In this document: one piece after another, positions 25,046 to 38,400 of the stretch
How the letters are laid out: every line of letters starts with the position of its first letter
How positions within the stretch are numbered: position 1 is the first letter of the stretch
Assembly: GCF_000003605.2 (NCBI RefSeq)
Contig: NW_003136327.1
Location: 1 to 49,042 of the forward strand
Reading direction: 5' to 3'
Length of the DNA stretch: 49,042 bases
DNA from: Saccoglossus kowalevskii
Taxonomy: Eukaryota; Hemichordata; Enteropneusta; Harrimaniidae
The notes under the pieces: model-generated
Database searches by the model: none
Seen by the model: the letters and a program-made list of their open reading frames with translations, nothing else
Told to the model about the DNA's origin: nothing
Position numbers and translations under genes: made by a program

Positions 25046-27799
25046 AATTCCCACACAGGCACAGGTGACGACTTTCCTATCTTTGTGTTTTTAGCATGTG
25101 TTGTTATCGTTGCTACATGTGTAGGGACTCAATTCCCACATGTGCACAGGTGACGACTTTCCTATCTTTGTGTTTTTAGCATGTGTTGTTATCGTTGCTA
25201 GGGACTCAATTCCCACACGTGCACAGGTGACGACTTTCCTATCTTTGTGTTTTTAGCATGTGTTGTTATCGTTGCTAGGGACTCAATTCCCACACGTGCA
25301 CAGGTGACGACTTTTCTATCTTTGTGTTTTTAGCATGTGTTGTTATCGTTGCTAGGGACTCAATTCCCACACGTGCACAGGTGACAACTTTCCTATCTGT
25401 GTTTTTAGCATGTGTTGTTATCGTTGCTAGGGACTCAATTCCCGCACGTGCACAGGTGACGACTTTCCTATCTTTGTGTTTTTAGCATGTGTTGTTATCG
25501 TTGCTAGGGACTCAATTCCCACACGTGTGCAGGTGATGACTTTCCTATCTTTGTGTTTTTAGCATGTGTTGTTATCGTTGCTAGGGACTCAATTCCCACA
25601 CATGCACAGGTGACGACTTTCCTATCTTTGTGTTTTTAGCATGTGTTGTTATCGTTGCTAGGGACTCAATTCCCACACAGGCACAGGTGACGACTTTCCT
25701 ATCTTTGTGTTTTTAGCATGTGTTGTTATCGTTGCTACATGTGTAGGGACTCAATTCCCACACGTGCACAGGTGTCGACTTTCCTATCTTTGTGTTTTTA
25801 GCATGTGTTGTTATCGTTGCTAGGGACTCCATTCCCACACGTGCACAGGTGACGACTTTCCTATCTTTGTGTTTTTAGCATGTGTTGTTATCGTTGCTAG
25901 GGACTCAATTCCCACATGTGCACAGGTGACGACTTTCCTATCTTTGTGTTTTTAGCATGTGTTGTTATCGTTGCTAGGGACTCAATTCCCACACGTGCAC
26001 AGGTGATGACTTTCCTATCTTTGTGTTTTTAGCATGTGTTGTTGTCGTTGCTAGGGACTCAATTCCCACACGTGCACAGGTGACGACTTTCCTATCTTTG
26101 TGTTTTTAGCATGTGTTGTTATCGTTGCTAGGGACTCAATTCCCACACGTGCACAGGTGACGACGTTCCTATCTTTGTGTTTTTAGCATGTGTTGTTATT
26201 GTTGCTAGGGACTCCATTCCCACACGTGCACAGGTGACAACTTTCCCGTGCACAGGTGACAACTTTCCTATCTTTGTGTTTTTAGCTTGTGTTGTTATCG
26301 TTGCTTGGGACTCAATTCCCACATGTGCACATGTGACAACTTTCCTATCTTTGTGTTTTTAGCATGTGTTGTTATCGTTGCTAGGGACTCAATTCCCACA
26401 CGTGCACAGGTGACGACTTTCCTATCTTTGTGTTTTTAGCATGTGTTGTTATCATTGCTAGGGACTCAATTCCCACACGTGCACAGGTGACGACTTTCCT
26501 ATCTTTGTGTTTTTAGCATGTGTTGTTATCGTTGCTAGGGACTCAATTCCCACACGTGCACAGGTGACGACTTTCCTATCTTTGTGTTTTTAGCATGTGT
26601 TGTTATCGTTGCTAGGGACTCAATTCCCACACGTGCACAGGTGACGACTTTCCTATCTTTGTGTTTTTAGCATGTGTTGTTGTCGTTGCTAGGGACTCAA
26701 TTCCCACACGTGTGTTGTTATTGTTGCTAGGGACTCGATTCCCACACGTGCACAGGTGACGACTTTTCTATCTTTGTGTTTTTAGCATGTGTTGTTATCG
26801 TTGCTAGGGACTCAATTCCCACACGTGCACAGGTGACGACTTTCCTATCTTTGTGTTTTTAGCATGTGTTGTTATCGTTGCTAGGGACTCCATTCCCACA
26901 CGTGCACAGGTGACGACTTTCTTATCTTTGTGTTTTTAGCATGTGTTGTTATCGTTGCTAGGGAATCAATTCCCACACGTGCACAGGTGACGACTTTCCT
27001 ATCTTTGTGTTTTTAGCATGTGTTGTTATCGTTGCTAGGGACTCAATTCCCACACGTGCGCAGGTGACGACTTTCCTATCTTTGTGTTTTTAGCATGTGT
27101 TGTTATCGTAGCTTGGGACTCAATTCCCACACGTGCACATGTGACGACTTTTCTATCTTTGTGTTTTTAGCATGTGTTGTTATCGTTGCTAGGGACTCAA
27201 TTCCCACACGTGCACAGGTGACGACTTTCCTATCTTTGTGTTTTTAGCATGTGTTGTTATCGTTGCTAGGGACTCAATTCCCACACGTGCACAGGTGACG
27301 ACGTTCCTATCTTTGTGTTTTTTAGCATGTGTTGTTATTGTTGCTAGGGACTCCATTCCCACACGTGCACAGGTGACAACTTTCCCGTGCACAGGTGACA
27401 ACTTTCCTATCTTTGTGTTTTTAGCTTGTGTTGTTATCGTTGCTTGGGACTCAATTCCCACATGTGCACATGTGACAACTTTCCTATCTTTGTGTTTTTA
27501 GCATGTGTTGTTATCGTTGCTAGGGACTCAATTCCCACACGTGCACAGGTGACGACTTTCCTATCTTTGTGTTTTTAGCATGTGTTGTTATCATTGCTAG
27601 GGACTCAATTCCCACACGTGCACAGGTGACGACTTTCCTATCTTTGTGTTTTTAGCTTGTGTTGTTATCGTTGCTTGGGACTCAATTCCCACATGTGCAC
27701 ATGTGACAACTTTCCTATCTTTGTGTTTTTAGCATGTGTTGTTATCGTTGCTAGGGACTCAATTCCCACACGTGCACAGGTGTCGACTTTCCTATCTTT

Positions 27800-28800
27800 G
27801 TGTTTTTAGCATGTGTTGTTATCGTTGCTAGGGACTCCATTCCCACACGTGCACAGGTGACGACTTTCCTATCTTTGTGTTTTTAGCATGTGTTGTTATC
27901 GTTGCTAGGGACTCAATTCCCACACGTGCACAGGTGACGACTTTCCTATCTTTGTGTTTTTAGCATGTGTTGTTATCGTTGCTACATGTGTAGGGACTCA
28001 ATTCCCACACGTGCACAGGTGTCGACTTTCCTATCTTTGTGTTTTTAGCATGTGTTGTTATCGTTGCTAGGGACTCCATTCCCACATGTGCACAGGTGAC
28101 GACTTTCCTATCTTTGTGTTTTTAGCATGTGTTGTTATCGTTGCTAGGGACTCAATTCCCACACGTGCACAGGTGACGACTTTCCTATCTTTGTGTTTTT
28201 AGCATGTGTTGTTATCGTTGCTAGGGACTCAATTCCCACACGTGCACAGGTGACGACGTTCCTATCTTTGTGTTTTTTAGCATGTGTTGTTATTGTTGCT
28301 AGGGACTCCATTCCCACACGTGCACAGGTGACGACTTTCCTATCTTTGTGTTTTTAGCATGTGTTGTTATCGTTGCTAGGGACTCAATTCCCACACGTGC
28401 ACAGGTGACGACTTTCCTATCTTTGTGTTTTTAGCATGTGTTGTTATCGTTGCTACATGTGTAGGGACTCAATTCCCACACGTGCACAGGTGTCGACTTT
28501 CCTATCTTTGTGTTTTTAGCATGTGTTGTTATCGTTGCTAGGGACTCCATTCCCACATGTGCACAGGTGACGACTTTCCTATCTTTGTGTTTTTAGCATG
28601 TGTTGTTATCGTTGCTAGGGACTCAATTCCCACACGTGCACAGGTGACGACTTTCCTATCTTTGTGTTTTTAGCATGTGTTGTTATCGTTGCTAGGGACT
28701 CAATTCCCACACGTGCACAGGTGACGACGTTCCTATCTTTGTGTTTTTTAGCATGTGTTGTTATTGTTGCTAGGGACTCCATTCCCACACGTGCACAGGT
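27800..28800 (+). repeat. 471-bp higher-order repeat, two tandem copies
   Basis: Markers repeat at +471: the 85-bp unit 27984/28455, GGTGTCGAC, CTCCATTCCCACATG, GACGTTCC 28255/28726, and the T6 run. Composition is five 77-mers, one 85-mer and one 78-mer. The second copy runs on into the block with the 22-bp duplication (28809), while the first does not; this places the copy boundary. Confidence 0.8.
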
Positions 28801-30959
28801 GACAACTTTCCCGTGCACAGGTGACAACTTTCCTATCTTTGTGTTTTTAGCTTGTGTTGTTATCGTTGCTTGGGACTCAATTCCCACATGTGCACATGTG
28901 ACAACTTTCCTATCTTTGTGTTTTTAGCATGTGTTGTTATCGTTGCTAGGGACTCAATTCCCACACGTGCACAGGTGACGACTTTTCTATCTTTGTGTTT
29001 TTAGCATGTGTTGTTATCGTTGCTAGGGACTCAATTCCCACATGTGCACAGGTGACGACTTTCCTATCTTTGTGTTTTTAGCATGTGTTGTTATCGTTGC
29101 TAGGGACTCAATTCCCACACGTGCACAGGTGACGACTTTCCTATCTTTGTGTTTTTAGCATGTGTTGTTATCGTTGCTAGGGACTCAATTCCCACACGTG
29201 CACAGGTGACGACTTTCCTATCTTTGTGTTTTTAGCATGTGTTGTTATCATTGCTAGGGACTCAATTCCCACACGTGCACAGGTGACGACTTTCCTATCT
29301 TTGTGTTTTTAGCATGTGTTGTTATCGTTGCTAGGGACTCAATTCCCACACGTGCACAGGTGACGACTTTCCTATCTTTGTGTTTTTAGCATGTGGTGTT
29401 ATCGTTGCTAGGGACTCAATTCCCACACGTGCACAGGTGACGACTTTCCTATCTTTGTGTTTTTAGCATGTGTTGTTATCGTTGCTAGGGACTCAATTCC
29501 CACACGTGCACAGGTGACGACTTTCCTATCTTTGTGTTTTTAGCATGTGTTGTTATCGTTGCTAGGGACTCAATTCCCACACGTGCACATGTGACGACTT
29601 TCCTATCTTTGTGTTTTTAGCATGTGTTGTTATCGTTGCTAGGGACTCAATTCCCACACGTGCACAGGTGACGACTTTCCTATCTTTGTGTTTTTAGCAT
29701 GTGTTGTTATCGTTGCTAGGGACTCAATTCCCACACGTGCACAGGTGACGACTTTCCTATCTTTGTGTTTTTAGCATGTGTTGTTATCGTTGCTAGGGAC
29801 TCAATTCCCACACGTGCACAGGTGACGACTTTCCTATCTTTGTGTTTTTAGCATGTGTTGTTATCGTTGCTAGGGACTCAATTCCCACACGTGCACAGGT
29901 GACGACTTTCCTATCTTTGTGTTTTTAGCATGTGTTGTTATCGTTGCTAGGGACTCAATTCCCACACGTGCACAGGTGACGACTTTCCTATCTTTGTGTT
30001 TTTAGCATGTGTTGTTATCGTTGCTAGGGACTCAATTCCCACACGTGCACAGGTGACGACTTTCCTATCTTTGTGTTTTTAGCATGTGTTGTTATCGTTG
30101 CTAGGGACTCAATTCCCACACGTGCACAGGTGACGACTTTCCTATCTTTGTGTTTTTAGCATGTGTTGTTATCGTTGCTAGGGACTCAATTCCCACACGT
30201 GCACAGGTGACGACTTTCCTATCTGTGTTTTTAGCATGTGTTGTTATCGTTGCTAGGGACTCAATTCCCACACGTGCACAGGTGACGACTTTCCTATCTT
30301 TGTGTTTTTAGCATGTGTTGTTATCGTTGCTAGGGACTCAATTCCCACACGTGCACAGGTGACGACTTTCCTATCTTTGTGTTTTTAGCATGTGTTGTTA
30401 TCGTTGCTAGGGACTCAATTCCCACACGTGCGCAGGTGACGACTTTCCTATCTTTGTGTTTTTAGCATGTGTTGTTATCGTTGCTAGGGACTCAATTCCC
30501 ACACGTGCACAGGTGACGACTTTCCTACCTTTGTGTTTTTAGCATGTGTTGTTATCGTTGCTAGGGACTCAATTCCCACACGTGCACAGGTGACGACTTT
30601 CCTACCTTTGTGTTTTTAGCATGTGTTGTTGTCGTTGCTAGGGACTCAATTCCCACACGTGCACAGGTGACGACTTTCCTACCTTTGTGTTTTTAGCATG
30701 TGTTGTTGTCGTTGCTAGGGACTCAATTCCCACACGTGCACAGGTGACGACTTTCCTATCTTTGTGTTTTTAGCATGTGTTGTTATCATTGCTAGGGACT
30801 CAATTCCCGCACGTGCACAGGTGACGACTTTCCTATCTTTGTGTTTTAGCATGTGTTGTTATCGTTGCTAGGGACTCAATTCCCGCACGTGCACAGGTGA
30901 CGACTTTCCTATCTTTGTGTTTTTAGCATGTGTTGTTATCGTTGCTAGGGACTCAATTC

Positions 30960-32450
30960 CCACACGTGCACAGGTGACGACTTTTCTATCTTTGTGTTTT
31001 TAGCATGTGTTGTTATCGTTGCTAGGGACTCAATTCCCACACGTGCACAGGTGACGACTTTCCTATCTTTGTGTTTTTAGCATGTGTTGTTATCGTTGCT
31101 ACATGTGTAGGGACTCAATTCCCACACGTGCACAGGTGACGACTTTCCTATCTTTGTGTTTTTAGCATGTGTTGTTATCGTTGCTAGGGACTCCATTCCC
31201 ACACGTGCACAGGTGACGACTTTCCTATCTTTGTGTTTTTAGCATGTGTTGTTATCGTTGCTAGGGACTCAATTCCCACACGTGCACAGGTGACGACTTT
31301 CCTATCTTTGTGTTTTTAGCATGTGTTGTTGTCGTTGCTAGGGACTCAATTCCCACACGTGCACAGGTGACGACTTTCCTATCTGTGTTTTTAGCATGTG
31401 TTGTTATCGTTGCTAGGGACTCAATTCCCACACGTGCACAGGTGACGACGTTCCTATCTTTGTGTTTTTAGCATGTGTTGTTATCGTTGCTAGGGACTCC
31501 ATTCCCACACGTGCACAGGTGACGACTTTCCTATCTTTGTGTTTTTAGCATGTGTTGTTATCATTGCTAGGGACTCAATTCCCACACGTGCACAGGTGAC
31601 GACTTTCCTATCTTTGTGTTTTTAGCATGTGTTGTTATCGTTGCTAGGGACTCAATTCCCACACGTGCACAGGTGACGACTTTCCTATCTTTGTGTTTTT
31701 AGCATGTGTTGTTATCGTTGCTAGGGACTCAATTCCCACACGTGCACAGGTGACGACTTTCCTATCTTTGTGTTTTTAGCATGTGTTGTTGTCGTTGCTA
31801 CATGTGTAGGGACTCAATTCCCACACGTGCACAGGTGACGACTTTCCTATCTTTGTGTTTTTAGCATGTGTTGTTATCGTTGCTAGGGACTCCATTCCCA
31901 CACGTGCACAGGTGACGACTTTCTTATCTTTGTGTTTTTAGCATGTGTTGTTATCGTTGCTAGGGAATCAATTCCCACACGTGCACAGGTGACGACTTTC
32001 CTATCTTTGTGTTTTTAGCATGTGTTGTTATCGTTGCTAGGGACTCAATTCCCACACGTGCGCAGGTGACGACTTTCCTATCTTTGTGTTTTTAGCATGT
32101 GTTGTTATCGTTGCTAGGGACTCAATCCCACACGAGCACAGGTGACGACTTTCCTATCTTTGTGTTTTTAGCATGTGTTGTTGTCGTTGCTAGGGACTCA
32201 ATTCCCCACACGTGTGTTGTTATCGTTGCTAGGGACTCAATTCCCACACGTGCACAGGTGACGACTTTTCTATCTTTGTGTTTTTAGCATGTGTTGTTAT
32301 CGTTGCTAGGGACTCAATTCCCACACAGGCACAGGTGACGACTTTCCTATCTTTGTGTTTTTAGCATGTGTTGTTATCATTGCTACATGTGTAGGGACTC
32401 AATTCCCACACGTGCACAGGTGACGACTTTCCTATCTTTGTGTTTTTAGC
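30960..32450 (+). repeat. Dispersed block D, copy 1 (copy 2 at about 36484-37972)
   Basis: Markers recur at +5,524, drifting by only a few bases at small indels: 85-bp units 31101/36625, 31800/37324 and 32385/37907; GACGTTCC 31447/36971; TTCTTATC 31921/37445; TAGGGAATCA; CACGAGC 32131/37656; and short unit 32209/37733. About 1.5 kb is shared, the longest dispersed copy that I traced. Confidence 0.85.
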
Positions 32451-35400
32451 ATGTGTTGTTATCGTTGCTAGGGACTCCATTCCCACACGTGCACAGGTGA
32501 CGACTTTCCTATCTTTGTGTTTTTAGCATGTGTTGTTATCGTTGCTAGGGACTCAATTCCCACATGTGCACAGGTGACGACTTTCCTATCTTTGTGTTTT
32601 TAGCATGTGTTGTTATCGTTGCTAGGGACTCAATTCCCACACGTGCACAGGTGACGACTTTCCCGTGCACATGTGACGACTTTCCTATCTTGGTGTTTTT
32701 AGCATGTGTTGTTATCGTTGCTAGAGACTCAATTCCCACACGTGCGCAGGTGACGACTTTCCTATCTTTGTGTTTTTAGCATGTGTTGTTATCGTTGCTA
32801 GGGACTCAATTCCCACATGTGCACATGTGACGACTTTCCTATCTTTGTGTTTTTAGCATGTGTTGTTGTCGTAGCTAGGGACTCCAATTCCCACACGTGC
32901 ACAGGTGACGACTTTCCTATCTTTGTGTTTTTAGCATGTGTTGTATCGTTGCTAGGGACTCAATTCCCACACGTGCACAGGTGACGACTTTCCTATCTTT
33001 GTGTTTGTAGCATGTGTTGTTGTCGTTGCTAGGGACTCAATTCCCACACATGCACAGGTGACGACTTTCCTATCTGTGTTTTTAGCATGTGTTGTTATCG
33101 TTGCTAGGGACTCAATTCCCACACGTGCACAGGTGACGACTTTCCTATCTTTGTGTTTGTAGCATGTGTTGTTGTCGTTGCTAGGGACTCAATTCCCACA
33201 CGTGCACAGGTGACGACTTTTCTATCTTTGTGTTTTTAGCATGTGTTGTTATCGTTGCTAGGGACTCAATTCCCACACGTGCACAGGTGACGACTTTCCT
33301 ATCTTTGTGTTTTTAGCATGTGTTGTTATCGTTGCTAGGGACTCAATTCCCACACGTGCACAGGTGACGACTTTCCTATTTTTGTGTTTTTAGCATGTGT
33401 TGTTATCGTTGCTAGGGACTCAATTCCCACACGTGCACAGGTGACGACTTTCCTATCTTTGTGTTTTTAGCATGTGTTGTTATCGTTGCTAGGGACTCAA
33501 TTCCCACACGTGCACAGGTGACGACTTTCCTATCTTTGTGTTTTTAGCATGTGTTGTTATCGTTGCTAGGGACTCAATTCCCACACGTGCACAGGTGACG
33601 ACTTTCCTATCTTTGTGTTTTTAGCATGTGTTGTTATCGTTGCTAGGGACTCAATTCCCACACGTGCACAGGTGACGACTTTCCTATCTTTGTGTTTTTA
33701 GCATGTGTTGTTATCGTTGCTAGGGACTCAATTCCCACACGTGCACAGGTGACGACTTTCCTATCTTTGTGTTTTTAGCATGTGTTGTTATCGTTGCTAG
33801 GGACTCAATTCCCACACGTGCACAGGTGACGACTTTCCTATCTTTGTGTTTTTAGCATGTGTTGTTATCGTTGCTTGGGACTCAATTCCCACACGTGCAC
33901 ATGTGACGACTTTCCTATCTTTGTGTTTTTAGCATGTGTTGTTATCGTTGCTAGGGACTCAATTCCCACACGTGCACAGGTGACGACTTTCTTATCTTTG
34001 TGTTTTTAGCATGTGTTGTTATCGTTGCTAGGGACTCAATTCCCACACGTGCACAGGTGACGACTTTCCTATCTTTGTGTTTTTAGCATGTGTTGTTGTC
34101 GTTGCTAGGGACTCAATTCCCACACGTGCACAGGTGACGACTTTCCTATCTTTGTGTTTTTAGCATGTGTTGTTATCGTTGCTAGGGACTCAATTCCCAC
34201 ACGTGCACAGGTGACGACATTCCTATCTTTGTGTTTTTAGCATGTGTTGTTGTCGTTGCTAGGGACTCAATTCCCACATGTGCACAGGTGACGACTTTCC
34301 TATCTTTGTGTTTGTAGCATGTGTTGTTGTCGTTGCTAGGGACTCAATTCCCACACATGCACAGGTGACGACTTTCCTATCTGTGTTTTTAGCATGTGTT
34401 GTTATCGTTGCTCGGGACTCAATTCCCACACGTGCACAGGTGACGACTTTCCTATCTTTGTGTTTGTAGCATGTGTTGTTGTCGTTGCTAGGGACTCAAT
34501 TCCCACACGTGCACAGGTGACGACTTTCCTGTCTTTGTGTTTTTAGCATGTGTTGTTATCGTTGCTAGGGACTCAATTCCCACACGTGCACAGTGACGAC
34601 TTTTCTATCTTTGTGTTTTTAGCATGTGTTGTTATCGTGCTAGGGACTCAATTCCCACACGTGCACAGGTGACAACTTTCCTATCTGTGTTTTTAGCATG
34701 TGTTGTTATCGTTGCTAGGGACTCAATTCCCACACGTGTGCAGGTGATGACTTTCCTATCTTTGTGTTTTTAGCATGTGTTGTTATCGTTGCTAGGGACT
34801 CAATTCCCACACATGCACAGGTGACGACTTTCCTATCTTTGTGTTTTTAGCATGTGTTGTTATCGTTGCTAGGGACTCAATTCCCACACAGGCACAGGTG
34901 ACGACTTTCCTATCTTTGTGTTTTTAGCATGTGTTGTTATCGTTGCTACATGTGTAGGGACTCAATTCCCACACGTGCACAGGTGACGACTTTCCTATCT
35001 TTGTGTTTTTAGCATGTGTTGTTATCGTTGCTAGGGACTCAATTCCCACACAGGCACAGGTGACGACTTTCCTATCTTTGTGTTTTTAGCATGTGTTGTT
35101 ATCGTTGCTACATGTGTAGGGACTCAATTCCCACATGTGCACAGGTGACGACTTTCCTATCTTTGTGTTTTTAGCATGTGTTGTTATCGTTGCTAGGGAC
35201 TCAATTCCCACACGTGCACAGGTGACGACTTTCCTATCTTTGTGTTTTTAGCATGTGTTGTTATCGTTGCTAGGGACTCAATTCCCTCACGTGCACAGGT
35301 GACGACTTTTCTATCTTTGTGTTTTTAGCATGTGTTGTTATCGTTGCTAGGGACTCAATTCCCACACGTGCACAGGTGACGACTTTCCTATCTTTGTGTT

Positions 35401-38400
35401 TTTAGCATGTGTTGTTATCGTTGCTACATGTGTAGGGACTCAATTCCCACACGTGCACAGGTGACGACTTTCCTATCTTTGTGTTTTTAGCATGTGTTGT
35501 TATCGTTGCTAGGGACTCCATTCCCACACGTGCACAGGTGACGACTTTCCTATCTTTGTGTTTTTAGCATGTGTTGTTATCGTTGCTAGGGACTCAATTC
35601 CCACACGTGCACAGGTGACGACTTTCCTATCTTTGTGTTTTTAGCATGTGTTGTTGTCGTTGCTAGGGACTCAATTCCCACACGTGCACAGGTGACGACT
35701 TTCCTATCTTTGTGTTTTTAGCATGTGTTGTTATCGTTGCTAGGGACTCAATTCCCACACGTGCACAGGTGACGACTTTCCTATCTTTGTGTTTTTAGCA
35801 TGTGTTGTTGTCGTTGCTAGGGACTCAATTCCCACACGTGCACAGGTGACGACTTTCCTATCTGTGTTTTTAGCATGTGTTGTTATCGTTGCTAGGGACT
35901 CAATTCCCACACGTGCACAGGTGACGACGTTCCTATCTTTGTGTTTTTAGCATGTGTTGTTATCGTTGCTAGGGACTCCATTCCCACACGTGCACAGGTG
36001 ACGACTTTCCTATCTTTGTGTTTTTAGCATGTGTTGTTATCATTGCTAGGGACTCAATTCCCACACGTGCACAGGTGACGACTTTCCTATCTTTGTGTTT
36101 TTAGCATGTGTTGTTATCGTTGCTAGGGACTCAATTCCCACACGTGCACAGGTGACGACTTTCCTATCTTTGTGTTTTTAGCATGTGTTGTTATCGTTGC
36201 TTGGGACTCAATTCCCACACGTGCACAGGTGACGACTTTCCTATCTTTGTGTTTTTAGCATGTGTTGTTATCGTTGCTTGGGACTCAATTCCCACACGTG
36301 CACATGTGACGACTTTCCTATCTTTGTGTTTTTAGCATGTGTTGTTATCGTTGCTAGGGACTCAATTCCCACACGTGCACAGGTGACGACTTTCCTATCT
36401 TTGTGTTTTTAGCATGTGTTGTTGTCGTTGCTAGGGACTCAATTCCCACACGTGTGTTGTTATCGTTGCTAGGGACTCAATTCCCACACGTGCACAGGTG
36501 ACGACTTTTCTATCTTTGTGTTTTTAGCATGTGTTGTTATCGTTGCTAGGGACTCAATTCCCACACGTGCACAGGTGACGACTTTCCTATCTTTGTGTTT
36601 TTAGCATGTGTTGTTATCGTTGCTACATGTGTAGGGACTCAATTCCCACACGTGCACAGGTGACGACTTTCCTATCTTTGTGTTTTTAGCATGTGTTGTT
36701 ATCGTTGCTAGGGACTCCATTCCCACACGTGCACAGGTGACGACTTTCCTATCTTTGTGTTTTTAGCATGTGTTGTTATCGTTGCTAGGGACTCAATTCC
36801 CACACGTGCACAGGTGACGACTTTCCTATCTTTGTGTTTTTAGCATGTGTTGTTGTCGTTGCTAGGGACTCAATTCCCACACGTGCACAGGTGACGACTT
36901 TCCTATCTGTGTTTTTAGCATGTGTTGTTATCGTTGCTAGGGACTCAATTCCCACACGTGCACAGGTGACGACGTTCCTATCTTTGTGTTTTTAGCATGT
37001 GTTGTTATCGTTGCTAGGGACTCCATTCCCACACGTGCACAGGTGACGACTTTCCTATCTTTGTGTTTTTAGCATGTGTTGTTATCATTGCTAGGGACTC
37101 AATTCCCACACGTGCACAGGTGACGACTTTCCTATCTTTGTGTTTTTAGCATGTGTTGTTATCGTTGCTATGGACTCAATTCCCACACGTGCACAGGTGA
37201 CGACTTTCCTATCTTTGTGTTTTTAGCATGTGTTGTTATCGTTGCTAGGGACTCAATTCCCACATGTGCACAGGTGACGACTTTCCTATCTTTGTGTTTT
37301 TAGCATGTGTTGTTGTCGTTGCTACATGTGTAGGGACTCAATTCCCACACGTGCACAGGTGACGACTTTCCTATCTTTGTGTTTTTAGCATGTGTTGTTA
37401 TCGTTGCTAGGGACTCCATTCCCACACGTGCACAGGTGACGACTTTCTTATCTTTGTGTTTTTAGCATGTGTTGTTATCGTTGCTAGGGAATCAATTCCC
37501 ACACGTGCACAGGTGACGACTTTCCTATCTTTGTGTTTTTAGCATGTGTTGTTGTCGTTGCTAGGGACTCAATTCCCACACGTGCACAGGTGACGACTTT
37601 CCTATCTTTGTGTTTTTAGCATGTGTTGTTATCGTTGCTAGGGACTCAATTCCCACACGAGCACAGGTGACGACTTTCCTATCTTTGTGTTTTTAGCATG
37701 TGTTGTTGTCGTTGCTAGGGACTCAATTCCCACACGTGTGTTGTTATCGTTGCTAGGGACTCGATTCCCACACGTGCACAGGTGACGACTTTTCTATCTT
37801 TGTGTTTTTAGCATGTGTGTATCGTTGCTAGGGACTCAATTCCCACACGTGCACAGGTGACGACTTTCCTATCTTTGTGTTTTTAGCATGTGTTGTTATC
37901 GTTGCTACATGTGTAGGGACTCAATTCCCACACGTGCACAGGTGACGACTTTCCTATCTTTGTGTTTTTAGCATGTGTTGTTATCGTTGCTTGGGACTCC
38001 ATTCCCACACGTGCACAGGTGACGACTTTCTTATCTTTGTGTTTTTAGCATGTGTTGTTATCGTTGCTAGGGACTCAATTCCCACACGTGCACAGGTGAC
38101 GACTTTCCTATCTTTGTGTTTTTAGCATGTGTTGTTATCGTTGCTAGGGACTCAATTCCCACACGTGCGCAGGTGACGACTTTCCTATCTTTGTGTTTTT
38201 AGCATGTGTTGTTATCGTTGCTTGGGACTCAATTCCCACACGTGCACATGTGACGACTTTTCTATCTTTGTGTTTTTAGCATGTGTTGTTATCGTTGCTA
38301 GGGACTCAATTCCCACACGTGCACAGGTGACGACATTCCTATCTTTGTGTTTTTAGCATGTGTTGTTGTCGTTGCTAGGGACTCAATTCCCACACGTGCA

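Larger units (their letters stand above)
8280..32690 (+). repeat. 99-bp monomer class with internal 22-bp duplication (5 copies)
   Basis: Monomer positions 41-62 (CGTGCACAGG through TTTCC) are repeated in tandem, so the unit reads TTTCCCGTGCACAGG. Copies lie near 8280, 26245, 27382, 28809 and 32663. The first four also share GACAAC in place of GACGAC, a following GCTTGTG unit and a CACATGTGCACATG unit, so they are copies of one block. The fifth lacks these marks and has GCACATGTGACG instead. It is either a diverged copy or a second origin. Confidence 0.85.
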
